The notes beneath the pieces are model-generated. The model had not been told where the DNA came from. It did not search any database and worked only from the letters and a program-made list of their open reading frames with translations. The position numbers and the translations under genes were made by a program. From contig NC_068557.1 of NCBI RefSeq assembly GCF_022201045.2, positions 29,055,501 to 29,119,500 of the forward strand: a stretch of 64,000 nucleotides of DNA, in the 5' to 3' direction. Source of the stretch: Citrus sinensis. Its lineage: Eukaryota > Streptophyta > Magnoliopsida > Sapindales > Rutaceae. Positions 33,993-45,885 of this stretch are shown one piece after another (within the stretch, counting starts at the first letter, position 1; every line of letters begins with the position of its first letter).

Positions 33993-36423
33993 ACAAGAGA
34001 TCCACCAATTAAGTTGAAACAAGTGATTCTCTATCTACAGCCCGTTTTATGAGAAAATCCAGCCAAGTCGATGATGATAACTACAATTTAACTAGAGAAA
34101 AGAAGAAAGGATAACTGAAACTTAATTAGAAGCTACATTAATCAATGCTTCGCTGTACCCGTCTTGAGAAAAAGATATAAAGAAAAGGAGAAAAAGAGAG
34201 AACAAGGAAATGACCCTTCAAAGATGGACAAGCAATACTGGGCCAGCTACAAGCAGAATGATGGAGGCTAGCAAATGATTATTAATTAGGAACTGCTATA
34301 TATATATATATATAGACACACACACACACATGTAAAGCTTGTTCGTAACAATAATCCAAGTATTTAATTTGTTATAATTTGAGGGTGGGTTAGCATCAGG
34401 AACAAGTGCTAAATTCAGCGAATAACCAACATAAATTAGGAGAAAATATTTAGTATTTTGTTGTTTTTGTTGTTGTTAGTAGCTGAATTTAGCAGATGGG
34501 TTTAGACAGCCTTTTGTTCCTGTAGCTGGTTGTCTGAATTATATATATATCTATTATGGTGGCACGACCACCTTTTTATCATTTAAGGTGGAAAAAAAAC
34601 CAAAAAAAAAAAAAGAAACAAATAAAACCTTGTTATACTGAATTCTTCTTATTCAAGATATAAAGGGAGTGAGTGGAGCTCATTTGATTGGCTTCCTAAC
34701 TTTTTCATTTGTTTATATCTTTGGAATTTGATAGTGGAAGTCAGAGCGCGCGGCCCACTATTCCTGCTTTTAGGGTTTCTGATTATTGGAGGGACACAAA
34801 CTCAGAGCAAATGAGTGAGAGAGATATAGTTCTATATTTATTTATATATGTTCGCTTGTGAACAAAACTCCATATATCTTGCTTCTTGCATAAATTATGG
34901 TCTCTCAATTATACATTAGAATAGCGACACATTGCGCTTCATTGCTTATAATTTGCATTGTGATAGTGTAGATACCCCCCCTTTAAACATAAGGCTAATT
35001 GCCCTAATGCTGATAAGGTTTACTCAATTAATTAACAAATAAAATTCCTAACCGAATGATCCTTGTTTTATGGCACTAAAAATATTCTAAATCTATAACT
35101 GCAATTTCAACAGGACGTGTCTCCGCTGACTCTATTGTCCAAGTTAAAAGCTATCTAGCGCCTATGAGTAAGAATTCTTGACGACATCTGAAGCCTGCTT
35201 AGCTGATAATCTCTTGTTAATCATTATGTTCATTATGTTTGTGACGTTTCTTTAGAGAAAGACCTCTTGTTCAAACCTAAGCTGATATTCTAGCTCAACT
35301 TTATCCAGCATGAATAGTAGCGCATGTGTTGTTATAATTGCTCTTGTCGTATTCCACTGCTCTACAAGATATAGTTGTACTGTAATAATTAAACAATAAA
35401 CATATCAGCAAAAGTTGTCATATATATGAGAGGATTCAAACAGACCACTACATATGTTTCAATCAGGTACCAGCTTGATATGTTCATGATGATCGCAATA
35501 CATCAGGGTTATAACGGCCGGAAAAGTTATTAAACCATGGTGTAATAATTTTTTCTACTATTACATTATTAAATTATATAACTTGATAATTTTTATTTTT
35601 CTTTTTATTTTTCATGAAGTTTAAGATTCTATACTAGATTAGTAATATATGTATACATAAATGTTTTAATCAAGTATCCTGAATTTTGTTAAAGTTCGGA
35701 GAAGTTGGTTTATTAGTCATTAGACTACTAAATCATATTCCAAACTTAAACAAAGTTCAAGATCCTATATCAGATTAATACTTTATATATGTGATAAATT
35801 TCTTTATATGGCTTAATAACTTTCACATATTTTAACAAAGTTCAGGATATCCTCAACCAAATTACTATTCTAGATTACATAAGTTTCTTTAGAATGAAAC
35901 TCTTGTTTAAATTCTTATATTATGTTTAATTTCTTACTTAATTAGGAGGGTTTCTCTTCGAAAGCGGGGAAAAAAAAATAAAATGACATTGTAAGAAGGA
36001 AGCTTCAACCACTTCTAATTTTTAATTAGAGACCAATGTTGCATAACTAATCCTTCGTATTAGTTGCAGCAAAGCCAAATGAAACAATTATATATAAATT
36101 TCTCTTCACACACATTATATATTTAACTTGTAAATTTCACATCACTTTAGGGTATGGCCGAGTGATTTCTAGTAATTTTCTTTGAGAAACTTTGAATCAT
36201 ATAGGGTGCTAAAAGTCAATTTGGACTGTCCACCCCCTGCCTTTAAGAAAATTTGTAAATTTTACATATTTATATCATTTTCACCGGACATCTACGTGAT
36301 TACAATGTTCCTTCATCTGCAAAATAAGAAAATTAATCATCTTTAACAATATTAGATTAGGAAAAAAAAATATTATTTAGTGGAATAAGTCCTTTGCGTC
36401 GTAATTTTTTAGAGTAAAGATAA
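33993..36423. other. Downstream flank and spacer
   Basis: This is the 3' UTR and flank of the bHLH gene followed by AT-rich spacer. A foldback lies at 34400-34530 (gctaaattcagc / gctgaatttagc plus outer caggaacaa / ttgttcctg), with a (TA)n(CA)n tract near 34298-34330. No gene recognised. Confidence 0.4.
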
Positions 36424-36626
36424 AAAGATAGCTTACTCAAAACCTCATCTTAACCCCACATAAGAGTAAATAAAAGTTGAACTAGTAACAAAATTATCCC
36501 AAAATTTGGGTTGGTGGCTTGGGTGAAAGAGCTAGCCTACTCAAACCTCATCCTAACCCCACAAAAGAGCAAATAAAAGTTGAATTAATAACAAAATTAT
36601 CCCAAAATTTGGGTTTGTGGATTGAG
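36424..36626. repeat. ~103-bp tandem duplication
   Basis: Two adjacent copies share aacctcat, aaccccaca, aaataaaagttgaa and acaaaattatcccaaaattt, with about a dozen differences. It is immediately upstream of a SINE in the opposite orientation. Confidence 0.85.
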
Positions 36627-36639
36627 GTGGGGTATATTG

Positions 36640-36795
36640 GTTCAAAAGACGTATGCTTCATTTATATTTTATAAGGGAGAATATTATTTTAACTCAATTA
36701 AGGGAGGAATTAGGCCCCCTATTGTAATACGGGGACTCAAACTCATGCTTTTACATACTTAATGTGAGAGTATGAGTTCTGACCACTCGGCCAAT
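36640..36795 (-). mobile_element. tRNA-derived SINE, minus orientation
   Basis: Read on the minus strand, an A-box TGGCCGAGTGGTC (about 36781-36793) is followed some 45 bases later by a B-box GAGTTTGAGTCCC (about 36731-36743). The spacing and sequence fit a tRNA-Ser/Leu-type RNA polymerase III promoter. There is no tRNA cloverleaf after it, so a SINE is more likely than a functional tRNA. The 3' end is not clearly delimited. Confidence 0.6.
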
Positions 36796-36799
36796 AAAA

Positions 36800-38956
36800 T
36801 GAAGTATTTTGAACTTATTTACTAACGATTAATTTTCGAAGATGATATTACCTTTTTTTGTCATTTTTGAATATGAGACAATATTAGCATAATTTTAATA
36901 CAAAGTATTGTTTGAATGGTCAAATGGAAAAATTTAACCAGAAGATAAGAACGAAAAGCAGCAGCCAGCTGCATTCTAATTAAAGAAGATGATAAGAAAT
37001 TAGGAACCGTTTTAGCTTTGAAAGGAAAAGCAAATTGAAAAAGTTTCAGGTTGACTTCTATCCTTCCTTTGACCTTTCCCACTCCTTCCAGGCTCCAGCC
37101 GTAAATGTGTAACATATTTCACAATCCATGAAACCAAGAACCAGAAATATATACCCAAATATATGTGGATTTGATAAAAAAAATACAAGCCGGTTAATGA
37201 ATGTCGTCAATAAAATATCAGGGGAACCAAAATGAGTAGCTTAATCAAGTATGCCAAAATCAAAAGATTAAGCTTAATATTGAAGAATCCATATGACAAG
37301 AGACTAATCATGAGGAAAAGTACTTTAATCGTTAAAAATCATGTTGATTGGTATCTATTTGCTTCAACTTTATTATCTTTTGGTGACCTTGGAGTTGATG
37401 GGCTGATGGGTATTATGCTTTATACCTTCAAGCATCGGGATCAGTACCGCCGTTTAGCGTTGAGTACTCAATGGAATTCAATTCTTCTATTTTCTTTTGT
37501 ATAAGGTAAGGTTATATACTTGACTTGATGATAAAAAAAGAAGAAACATACATAAAAGGAATTCTAAAAAGGAAAAGCATCTAGGCATCATTGTGATGTT
37601 AATAAAGTAAACGAGTCCCAGTAGTTACAATCTTACTTTAATAGCTTGCTTTCTTTTCCTTGTTTTGGCTAATCAAGTGCAAAGTACTCAACAATTTGTC
37701 TTCTGCTACAAGTTTTTAAATTCTAACTAGCTAGTTCAAAAGTGTTATTTCTTTTTGCAACTTTGAATCTAATCTTGTGAGCCATTTACAATATATGAGC
37801 CATTTACAATATATCTATATATAAAAATATATTTATAGGCTTAAGCATCCCAAGCTAGATAGAGAGAAGTTTGATTTACCGATACGTATAAATTTTCTTT
37901 ATGTCTATAGCTTAATTAGCTTTTTCAGAAAGTGCTTTTTCTTCCCTTGTGTTGTCAAGTTCATTGACTCTTGAAATGTTCCCATCTGAAAGCAACGTAG
38001 TTCCCCTTCATCTCAAAAGGAATCCCAAAATCTTAGCTCACTGCTTCTAAGTTGCGGGATGATTAATATTTTGAGCTTCATAATCAGAGGATTCTGTGTC
38101 GGGTGATCCAGACTGGCATAATAAAACATCATCCACCATTAATGTTGTGAGTGGATGATAAGTTGTAATGCGACTATAGTATTGGATGCCGTGTTGGCTA
38201 ATAAAATTTTAAATGGACAATATAACGTTTTGTAATTGAAATCGTGTGACATGTTGTTTACTAGCCTTTCTTTCTGTGAGAAGTTTTGCTCTTCATCCAT
38301 TTGAAATCCACTAACGGGACTAATAAACCCTGGTTTAAGTTAATTAGAATATTAATTCAGTACATATGAAACTAATCAAACAATTTTGATGGGATGGTGT
38401 GTTGTACATGTTTAAATAGTTCAATTCCCTCACCAGAATATTGTTTCAATTCCATTTATAATAAACATGAAATTACCCATCACTATGTCTTTTTTTGGGA
38501 TCAATATTGGGTTTAAGGTGGGCTTAAAGATGCTTGGTAGTTGAGTTAATCCAGAACTCAAACTTGGGCAACTAGAAATTTTGGGCCAGAATTTCTTTAG
38601 CAGAAACCAGAAGGAAAGAGGCACAACAGAATTAATCTTAGGTTTATTTCTAAAGCTGAACTACAACTCGAGAGACGCTTTCCGCATTAATCTGAGGGCC
38701 CTAACTGATAAATGCTCAGTGACAAGACATAGGCTTCCGTGACAAGACACGGATGGACTTCTCATGGGAAATATACTGTGAGACATCCTCTTTAACATGC
38801 AATTGTAAATCACATGTGCCATTGTCTATGTGAGATGTTAAGTAGCAATTGATGTTGCTTCAATGCCACTAGCCATCTTCCATCTTAATTCCGAATATTA
38901 ATAATGCTATATTTACATGGTTTAAATATTTAATTGAGATTCTTAATGATGTGTTA
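36800..38956. other. Intergenic spacer
   Basis: No supportable gene in about 2.1 kb. The open frames 36861-37115 (-), 37232-37504 (+) and 38430-38624 (-) show no family features. The words gagccatttacaatatat are repeated side by side near 37779 and 37798. Confidence 0.4.
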
Positions 38957-38965
38957 TTAATTATT

Positions 38966-39701
38966 GGGAAATTATCACTGCACCACCTTTTTTTTTATCT
39001 TATGTTCATCCAACCACCAAAATTTTTTAACATATTCTTTGCACTACTTTTTTTTTTTAATTTGTATCAACTAGCCACTTTTTAACTAACACCGTTAAAT
39101 AATTTAAATGAAATAATAATTTTACTCCTAAATAAATTAAAAGATCATTTTATTTTACAAAAACTTTAAAAAATAAGAAAATTATAATTATAAAAATACC
39201 CCTAAGTTTAATAAAAAATAAATCCCAAACAAAGGTGCTCAAAATTATAATTAAAAAATTTTAGAATTTAATAAAAATCCCCTAAATTATTAAAATTTTA
39301 GGATTTATTTTTTAATAAATAAATTCAGTTATTTTAATAAAATTTTACAAAATTATAATTTTTAATAAATAAATTCAGTCATTTTTATAAAAATTTTGCA
39401 AAATCTAAATTAAATAAAAATTAGTTGAGCACCTTTGTTTGGGATTTATTTTTAATTAAATTTAGGAGTATTTTTATAATTATATTTTTCTTATTTTTCA
39501 AAGTTTTTGTAAAAATAAAATGGTCTTTTAATTTATTTAAGGGTAAAATTATCATTTCATTTAAATTATTTAACGGTGTTAGTTAAAAAGTGGCTAGTTG
39601 ATACAAATTAAAAAAAATATATAGTGTAGAGAACATGTTATAATTTTTTGGTGGTTGGATGAACATAAAGCAAAAAAAAAGTGGTGCAATGATAATTTTC
39701 C
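38966..39701. mobile_element. Mutator-like foldback MITE (736 bp) with 9-bp target duplication
   Basis: Inverted repeats of at least 270 bases run from both ends (left GGGAAATTATCACTGCACCA, right complement GGAAAATTATCATTGCACCA) and share CATCCAACCACC, AACGGTGTTAGTTAAAAAG and GAGCACCTTTGTTTGGGATT in mirror order. Exact 9-bp flanks TTAATTATT occur at 38957-38965 and 39702-39710. It has no coding capacity. RNA from either strand would fold into a long hairpin, a typical small-RNA source. Confidence 0.88.
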
Positions 39702-39710
39702 TTAATTATT

Positions 39711-40231
39711 TAATGCCATGTATATAATATTAATTGATTTTATTGTTAATTATTAATCTATTTCTACTCAATAAATAATAAATAAGACGTTACATCAGTA
39801 AGTATCTCAATTAAGTATTCAAAGAGAGGAAGCATAACATTACTCTTCCAAATATTTGGCGCACCCCACTTGTGAAAAAGGTTTTGAAGGTGTGACCAGA
39901 ATTTCCCTTTCCAATAAGAATTCAGAAAGCCTATTAATTATACGACCCAATTGTAAAAAAAAAAAATGTTTAAATTTAGCAGATATATGTCAAATTTAGC
40001 AGAAATCGAATTTAAAATTGTTAATATATGTGAAAAAATAGATCTTAAGATGACTCGCACAACTGGTTTAGCACCATTTTATTTATGAGGAAAGAGAGAG
40101 TTTTGTGAAAACTAATACGAGAAGCAAATATTATTTTCAGTACAAGAAAAAGGAAGTTGGAGACTGGTGACTGCGGCTGTGAAACAAGACAAAGTGAATT
40201 GCAACTGCAGAGTTGGTATTGTCAATGACGC
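39711..40231. other. Spacer and FQR1 3' UTR
   Basis: AT-rich, no gene. The last 100 bases before 40232 are probably the 3' UTR of the quinone reductase (minus strand). Confidence 0.4.
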
Positions 40232-42748
40232 CTAAGCAGATCCCTTGAGCTTCTTTGTAATACCAGCAAAGTACTTTCCCTGGTGAAAAGCTTGCGCTAG
40301 TTCAAGCTCTGAAGGCTGTCTCGAGCCATCCCCAGCAAAAGTTCCAGCACCATAGGGGCTACCACCCTTGACTTTCTCCATCTCAGACATGCCAGCTCCA
40401 AATGTGTATCCAATGGGCACGAAGATCATTCCATGGTGAACCAGCTGAGTAATGGCTGTCAAGCTGCATAAATTTCCGATTAATAAAGCTATAAGCAAGG
40501 TGAGGAAAAAAAAAATGTTAATGCAGCATTTCCTTTTCTATTTCTGCAATCTCTCCATAAATAACAAACAGTATAGGAAACTCACGGGGTAGTCTCTTGT
40601 CCACCACCTTGAGATCCAGTGCTGTAGAAAATTCCAGCAGGTTTACCGGCAAGCTGTTGTGATCTCCATAGACCTCCAGTTGCATCCAGAAACGCCTTGA
40701 ATTGAGCAGCCATCATTCCAAACCTAGTGGGGAAGCCAAGAAGAATCCCATCAGCCTCTGCAAGCTCATTAGGTGTAATGGTAGGTACATCACTCTTTGG
40801 TCCAGCACCCATCTTTCCAAGAACATCTTCTGATAGTGTTTCAGGTACCTGCAATGATCAACTATGCATCACATATCTCCATCCCCCACTTATATTAGAA
40901 GGATGGAAATTAAACCAGATTCATGACGGCTGGTAATCGTTAAAGGAGTTCATCATATTAATTTGCAAGATTGGTAGCACATTTTAACAACATGTGTGCA
41001 GATTTAGTCAACTACAATTAGCCGCTGATAGCTACTTTGTCAAGAAAACCTTATCAGTTGGCTTTTGGATTGTTAAAACGATCTTATCTCTATTGTTGAA
41101 GCGTTAAGCCTCCCCTGGTCAAGCACTCGTGCAAGCTATTAAAAAATGAATAAATAAAATAGAATAAAATAATAATTCCAACCTCAAAATTATCAATTAA
41201 TGAATGTAAAACGCACCGCTGTTTCCTCCGCCAAACAAGATGTACTCAAAAACAAAGTTAAAGTGTTCTGCGTCTCTGGTCAATCTAAATCTAGGAAACT
41301 GAAAGTGATAGATGCCTTCATTCAACGGCAGCCACCATATATTTCAGCCTGTTGCAAGAAGGTACTTATGGAATGACAATCACAAACCTGCCATAGTTTT
41401 GCTTCCACTCCTTCAACAGATGCAGCTCCTTTCTGTATCTCTTCAGCCAGCTTCTCAACATGTCCATACATGGAATAGTAACTGTAACAGACACCCAATG
41501 TTTTGACATCACTATTTGACTATGAATTGAACTCTTACACACAATTCAGAGCTAAGCTTTATATGGATACACATTGACTGGCCATTTTTCTGTACATGTT
41601 TACTTCCAAGAGATATACCATATAAAGCCAATTTAATACAAGTTTCATTTTTGAAATCCAAAAGTAAAATAAAAGAACTTATCCATATCCTCAAGCAATG
41701 AATGATGAAAGGCATAATAATACAAAATCTTATACAATTGAACTAGACTCCACAATGATGAACAATGGGACCGCCTTCTCTAAAAAGCTTTGAGGTAGCT
41801 AGCATTTCACTCTCCATTATTATATTGTCAAAAGATAGACTGCGTTTCACAATCGATTTTTCGGGGTTTGAAGAAAAATTGACAGCAGAAATACCTCATC
41901 AGCAAACCCAGAAAATCATGGACTTGGATTCACACATGTAATACAAAAACTCAAAGACAGGGCCTCTTTCAACAGGTGAGTGCAAAAATTAAAATCAAAT
42001 CAAACAAACGTAGCAGGTAAATAGACCACAAGTTCAAGATATTACTTGCCAGGCAGGGACATTAAAGTTTCAAACTAATGAATTTCTATGGTTTCTATTC
42101 TCTCTTATTTCCATATCATTGAATCAATGCCTCATTGTATCCAGGCATAAAATATTCTCCCTTTTTTTTTAATCCTCAATTTATTTGTTGATGAAAGGGC
42201 CACCATTATAAACTGGAACCTTAAAGAAGTTTTCCAGAAAAAGATTAACACAAAAACCCTTTTAAAACTGAAAATATCATCTACATTTTGATCAGCCTAC
42301 ACCTAATGTATTCAAAGATATGAAATAAAATTAAGTTGAATTCTTATGAAAAAAAAACATAGAAGCTATCAAAATCATCAAAATAAAAATGAAAAATTGG
42401 AGAATTATGAAGCGAGAACAGAGCAATACCTGAAAATTAAAAAAAAAAAAAAGAAGTAAAATTACAGTAAACCACAGGATTAATACAAGGATCAAGATGA
42501 TTTAGTACTTAAAAACATGCTAATTGATACATGGCAAACCAACTTAACAATCATGTAAATAAATAAACTCAAATCACAAATAGCCCAGTTGCTTTTTAAA
42601 TAGTACTGCACTAAATGATACAAAACTGACAAAATATGATCTCTAAAGTATTGCAAATAAAGAGAAATTCAGTGAATTATTAATAGAAACAAGAAACTGA
42701 AAATAGGAAAAAGAGCAATGCTAACACAATATAGACTTTGGTGGCCAT
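40232..42748 (-). CDS. FQR1: NAD(P)H:quinone oxidoreductase, WrbA/FQR1-type, 4 exons
   Basis: Coding exons 42726-42748 (only 23 nt), 41388-41481, 40586-40848 and 40232-40463 join in frame to 203 aa; Arabidopsis FQR1 has about 204. The N-terminus [20 protein letters not shown] is the flavodoxin FMN-phosphate-binding loop. Further WrbA-type FMN contacts are visible as [12 protein letters not shown] and [14 protein letters not shown]. The C-terminal part has [14 protein letters not shown] and ends ITKKLKGSA. The enzyme carries out two-electron reduction of quinones with NAD(P)H, avoiding semiquinones, and FQR1 is an auxin-induced cytosolic or plasma-membrane-associated protein in Arabidopsis (family knowledge). 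Intron 1 is long, about 1.24 kb (41482-42725), and separates the tiny start exon from the rest, so ATG-based gene finders may miss it. All introns are GT-AG. Confidence 0.93.
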
Positions 42749-42863
42749 GGATTCCGAGCCTTTTTCACTTTCTCTGTGTAAATTTGTTGTAAACTTTGAA
42801 GCAAGAACGTGAAAAGTGAATGATACGTAGATAATGTAAGGAAAAATGAAGTGGAGGGGACCC

Positions 42864-42873
42864 TTTATTTATA
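42864..42873 (-). promoter_or_regulatory. TATA box of the FQR1-like gene
   Basis: On the minus strand TATAAATAAA lies about 116 bases before the ATG at 42748, a normal spacing for a leader of about 85 bases. Confidence 0.55.
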
Positions 42874-42879
42874 GTGCCA

Positions 42880-44671
42880 TTTATTTCTTGGTGTGTAGTG
42901 TTAACGGCTGGCTGATTGCATCATTAGTGGAGTCATTTTCTTTTCTTAATTATTTCTTTAATTAGCGTGCAATTTCGGGCGTTGATGTCATACACATCAT
43001 CATCGTCATCCTAATCAAAATTTGAGATTAGAATTCCTTATTTCTCTTTGTAGATGGGTTGTAGTTATTAAAAATTTCAACCTTACATGAATTTGCGATG
43101 CAATTTAAGGGAAGAAAATTTGAATCAAAAGATTTTGTTTTTTTTTTCCCATAAAGACGCTACTGATACTCATCCTAAAATCATCTTAATAAAGAAAAAT
43201 ATGATCATAGATGAGATTATTATAATCATCACCTGAACTATGAAATAGTCAAATAAATTGTTTTAAAGATTATGAAAAATAATTGTACATGACATATCAT
43301 TTTAGAATTTTCTTTCTTAAATAATTCCGGCAGAGAAGGCATTATTTATACAACACACATATTAGATCTTATGAATCAATTATGTCATATTAAGATGATG
43401 TTAAATTGAACTAATTATGCAAGAACACAATGAATTTTAACGATTAGATTGTATGAAATTAACCGCTAGATTTTTTTCTTAATTTAAGGTAAAAAAAATA
43501 AATGAAAAAAATTCTCAACCATAATATGTATTATTATATTTCTAATTAGTATGATCTTTTACATATTTACATACTATAAAGGGTTGATTTCAAAATTTTA
43601 TATTAGGCTAGATTTTTCTTTTTCGAATAAAAATGAAATGCATTAAAAATAAAGAAAAACTATAAAGAATTTAGGATTCGATGTCATCCAACCAAACCAC
43701 AAAATTACAATCCTTAACATAGAAACTTTTGTGCTTGAATTCTCTTATGATCTAATCTTTATGTGAGCAAATAAAGTCACTAGATTGTTAGTTAATAAAT
43801 AACTAAATTTAGACCATACAAAAATGTATACTTGTTTAAAGATCCATTACAAATCACATGTACTCAAAAATCAAAATCATCATAACATCTTTATTTGAAA
43901 ATTTGTGTCACAATTTACTTAAAAAAATAAATTTAAAATTTTCCATTAGTAAATTTATTATTACTTAAATAAAAAGTTTTGTATATAAATATTGATAGCA
44001 ATAGGTGGTTGATTTCAAATTTTAAACTAAAGCAAGTTTGATCTAGATTACATACAAGTTTTCAACCTCTTTCTTGCACAATAAATTTTTATTTTAGATT
44101 CTTTATTCGTGAGTGATAAAGTTAACAGAAAGTAATTAGGTAATATAAATCAACCTAAGATAGTGTAAACGTATTATAAGATTTTTTATAATAATTACAT
44201 ATGTTTTCGATATTCTTGAAGTGACTGGAAAACATATTCTTGAAATGGCCGGAACAAATAAATTTCCACACAACTACTGTTCGTGTGAGTGATTGTAACT
44301 TAGGATTTGCCTTTATAATAAATATAAATAGCATATCTCAATATAACAATAATGCAAATCATAAGCCACAATCTATGGAACAGGCTGGACACGGAAGCTG
44401 ATGCATCATGTCATCAGTTACGATGTCGTGATCGTTGACTTTATTTATTTATGCAAATTGCCATTGGCTATCATTCCGAGATGAACATTTAAATATCGTC
44501 TTTTTTATTAAATAATAGATTGTTTTTATCAGTATCAAATTGCATTGACAAATTCAGAAAACAATATAATACAATAAAAATTGCATTGATTTACATAGAA
44601 TAAATTGTTTGTGTTAAAAGAGTTCGTGTAGCTTACGTTTAGAAAGAGTCGCTGTTTTGACCACTGCATTT
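42880..44671. other. Intergenic spacer
   Basis: AT-rich upstream region of the FQR1-like gene. No gene or bounded element was recognised. It contains related phrases gtcactggaaaacatattcttgaa / gccggaac near 44220-44250. Confidence 0.4.
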
Positions 44672-45122
44672 ATTTCCGCTGATTATGATTTATGAAGCTT
44701 CATTGCATGAGTATTTTGTTAGAACTCGCAAGTAGAATAATTGATATACAAATGATACTTGTAACATGTGTAATGATGCAATCAATAGGTCATGTACAGA
44801 ACAGCATTCATTTGCATCATTGTTACATAGGTTCCCCGTAAGCAAACTAATTCGCACACATATTCAACAATTTCTCTTTCAAGAATCTGAGGGTTTACTG
44901 TGTCATAATTTCCGCTGATTATGATTTATGAAGCTTCATTGCATGAGTATTTTGTTAGAACTCGCAAGTAGAATAATATAACATGTGAAAGATAGCATGT
45001 GTAATGATGCAATCAATAGGTCATGTACAGAACAGCATTCATTTGCATCATTGTTACATAGGTTCCCCGTAAGCAAACTAATTCGCACACATATTCAACA
45101 ATTTCTCTTTCAGGAATCTGAA
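44672..45122. repeat. 236-bp tandem duplication
   Basis: Copy 1 (44672-44907) and copy 2 (44908 to about 45122) share atttccgctgattatgattt at their starts and a second long identical block (tgatgcaatcaataggtcat through caacaatttctctttca). They differ by a short indel region around gatatacaaatgatact. The high identity implies a recent event. No gene lies in it. Confidence 0.92.
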
Positions 45123-45180
45123 AATTATCGCTAATATACCAATCTGAAAATTATGTTTTAGCACCATGCATAATTAATCC

Positions 45181-45885
45181 TAGAGCTGGCAAAACGGGTC
45201 ATCGGGTCGTGTTCGTATCGTGTCAGCTTCGTGTCGTGTCAAATTTAGGTCAACCCAAACCCGACCCATTTAATAATCGTGTCAAAACATTGAGACCCAA
45301 ACCCGACACGGAAAAATAATCGGGTTACCCAATAACCCATTTAATATCTATATATTGAACAAAAGTTACATCAAATATTTACACACTATCATACATACGT
45401 ATGTACATACATACATAAATAATTTATCCATATTATAAAATATACATATCTACCAATATATTACACATTTACACTATTGAGGTTTTAATTATATATATAA
45501 TATTATATATCAATATTATAAAATATACATGTCTATCAATTTTTACACATTTACACTATTGAAGCTCTAAATATATTTAAAATTTTATAAATAAAACACT
45601 GTATTTATATTCACCATTTTAAAGAATAAAAAAAAAAGAAAATCATCTCTAATATTTGAGTTTTAATGATAAGAATATGTAAATTATTTTAAAATAGAAA
45701 ATATAATCGGGTCATTGATCGGGTAAATGGGTCAAGAATTTTAACCCAAACCCGACACGGAAAAAAATCGTGTTGACCCGGACCCGACCCATTTAATAAT
45801 CGTGTTAAATTTGACGACCCATACCCATTTATTTATGTCGTGTTCGTGTCGGGTAATCGGGTCGTGTCAAATTTTGCCAGCTCTA
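45181..45885. mobile_element. hAT-like MITE (705 bp) with perfect 8-bp target duplication
   Basis: Ends TAGAGCTGGCAAAA are exact inverted repeats, and ATTAATCC is duplicated exactly at 45173-45180 and 45886-45893. This is the diagnostic structure of hAT elements. Subterminal zones are packed with CGGGTCGTGT / ACCCGACCC words in both orientations, likely transposase-binding clusters, around an AT-rich core. No coding capacity. Confidence 0.92.

Noticed and set aside
36731-36793. Candidate tRNA gene on the minus strand
   Set aside because: A- and B-box are present, but no acceptor stem, anticodon stem or T-arm pairing can be drawn. A SINE fits better.
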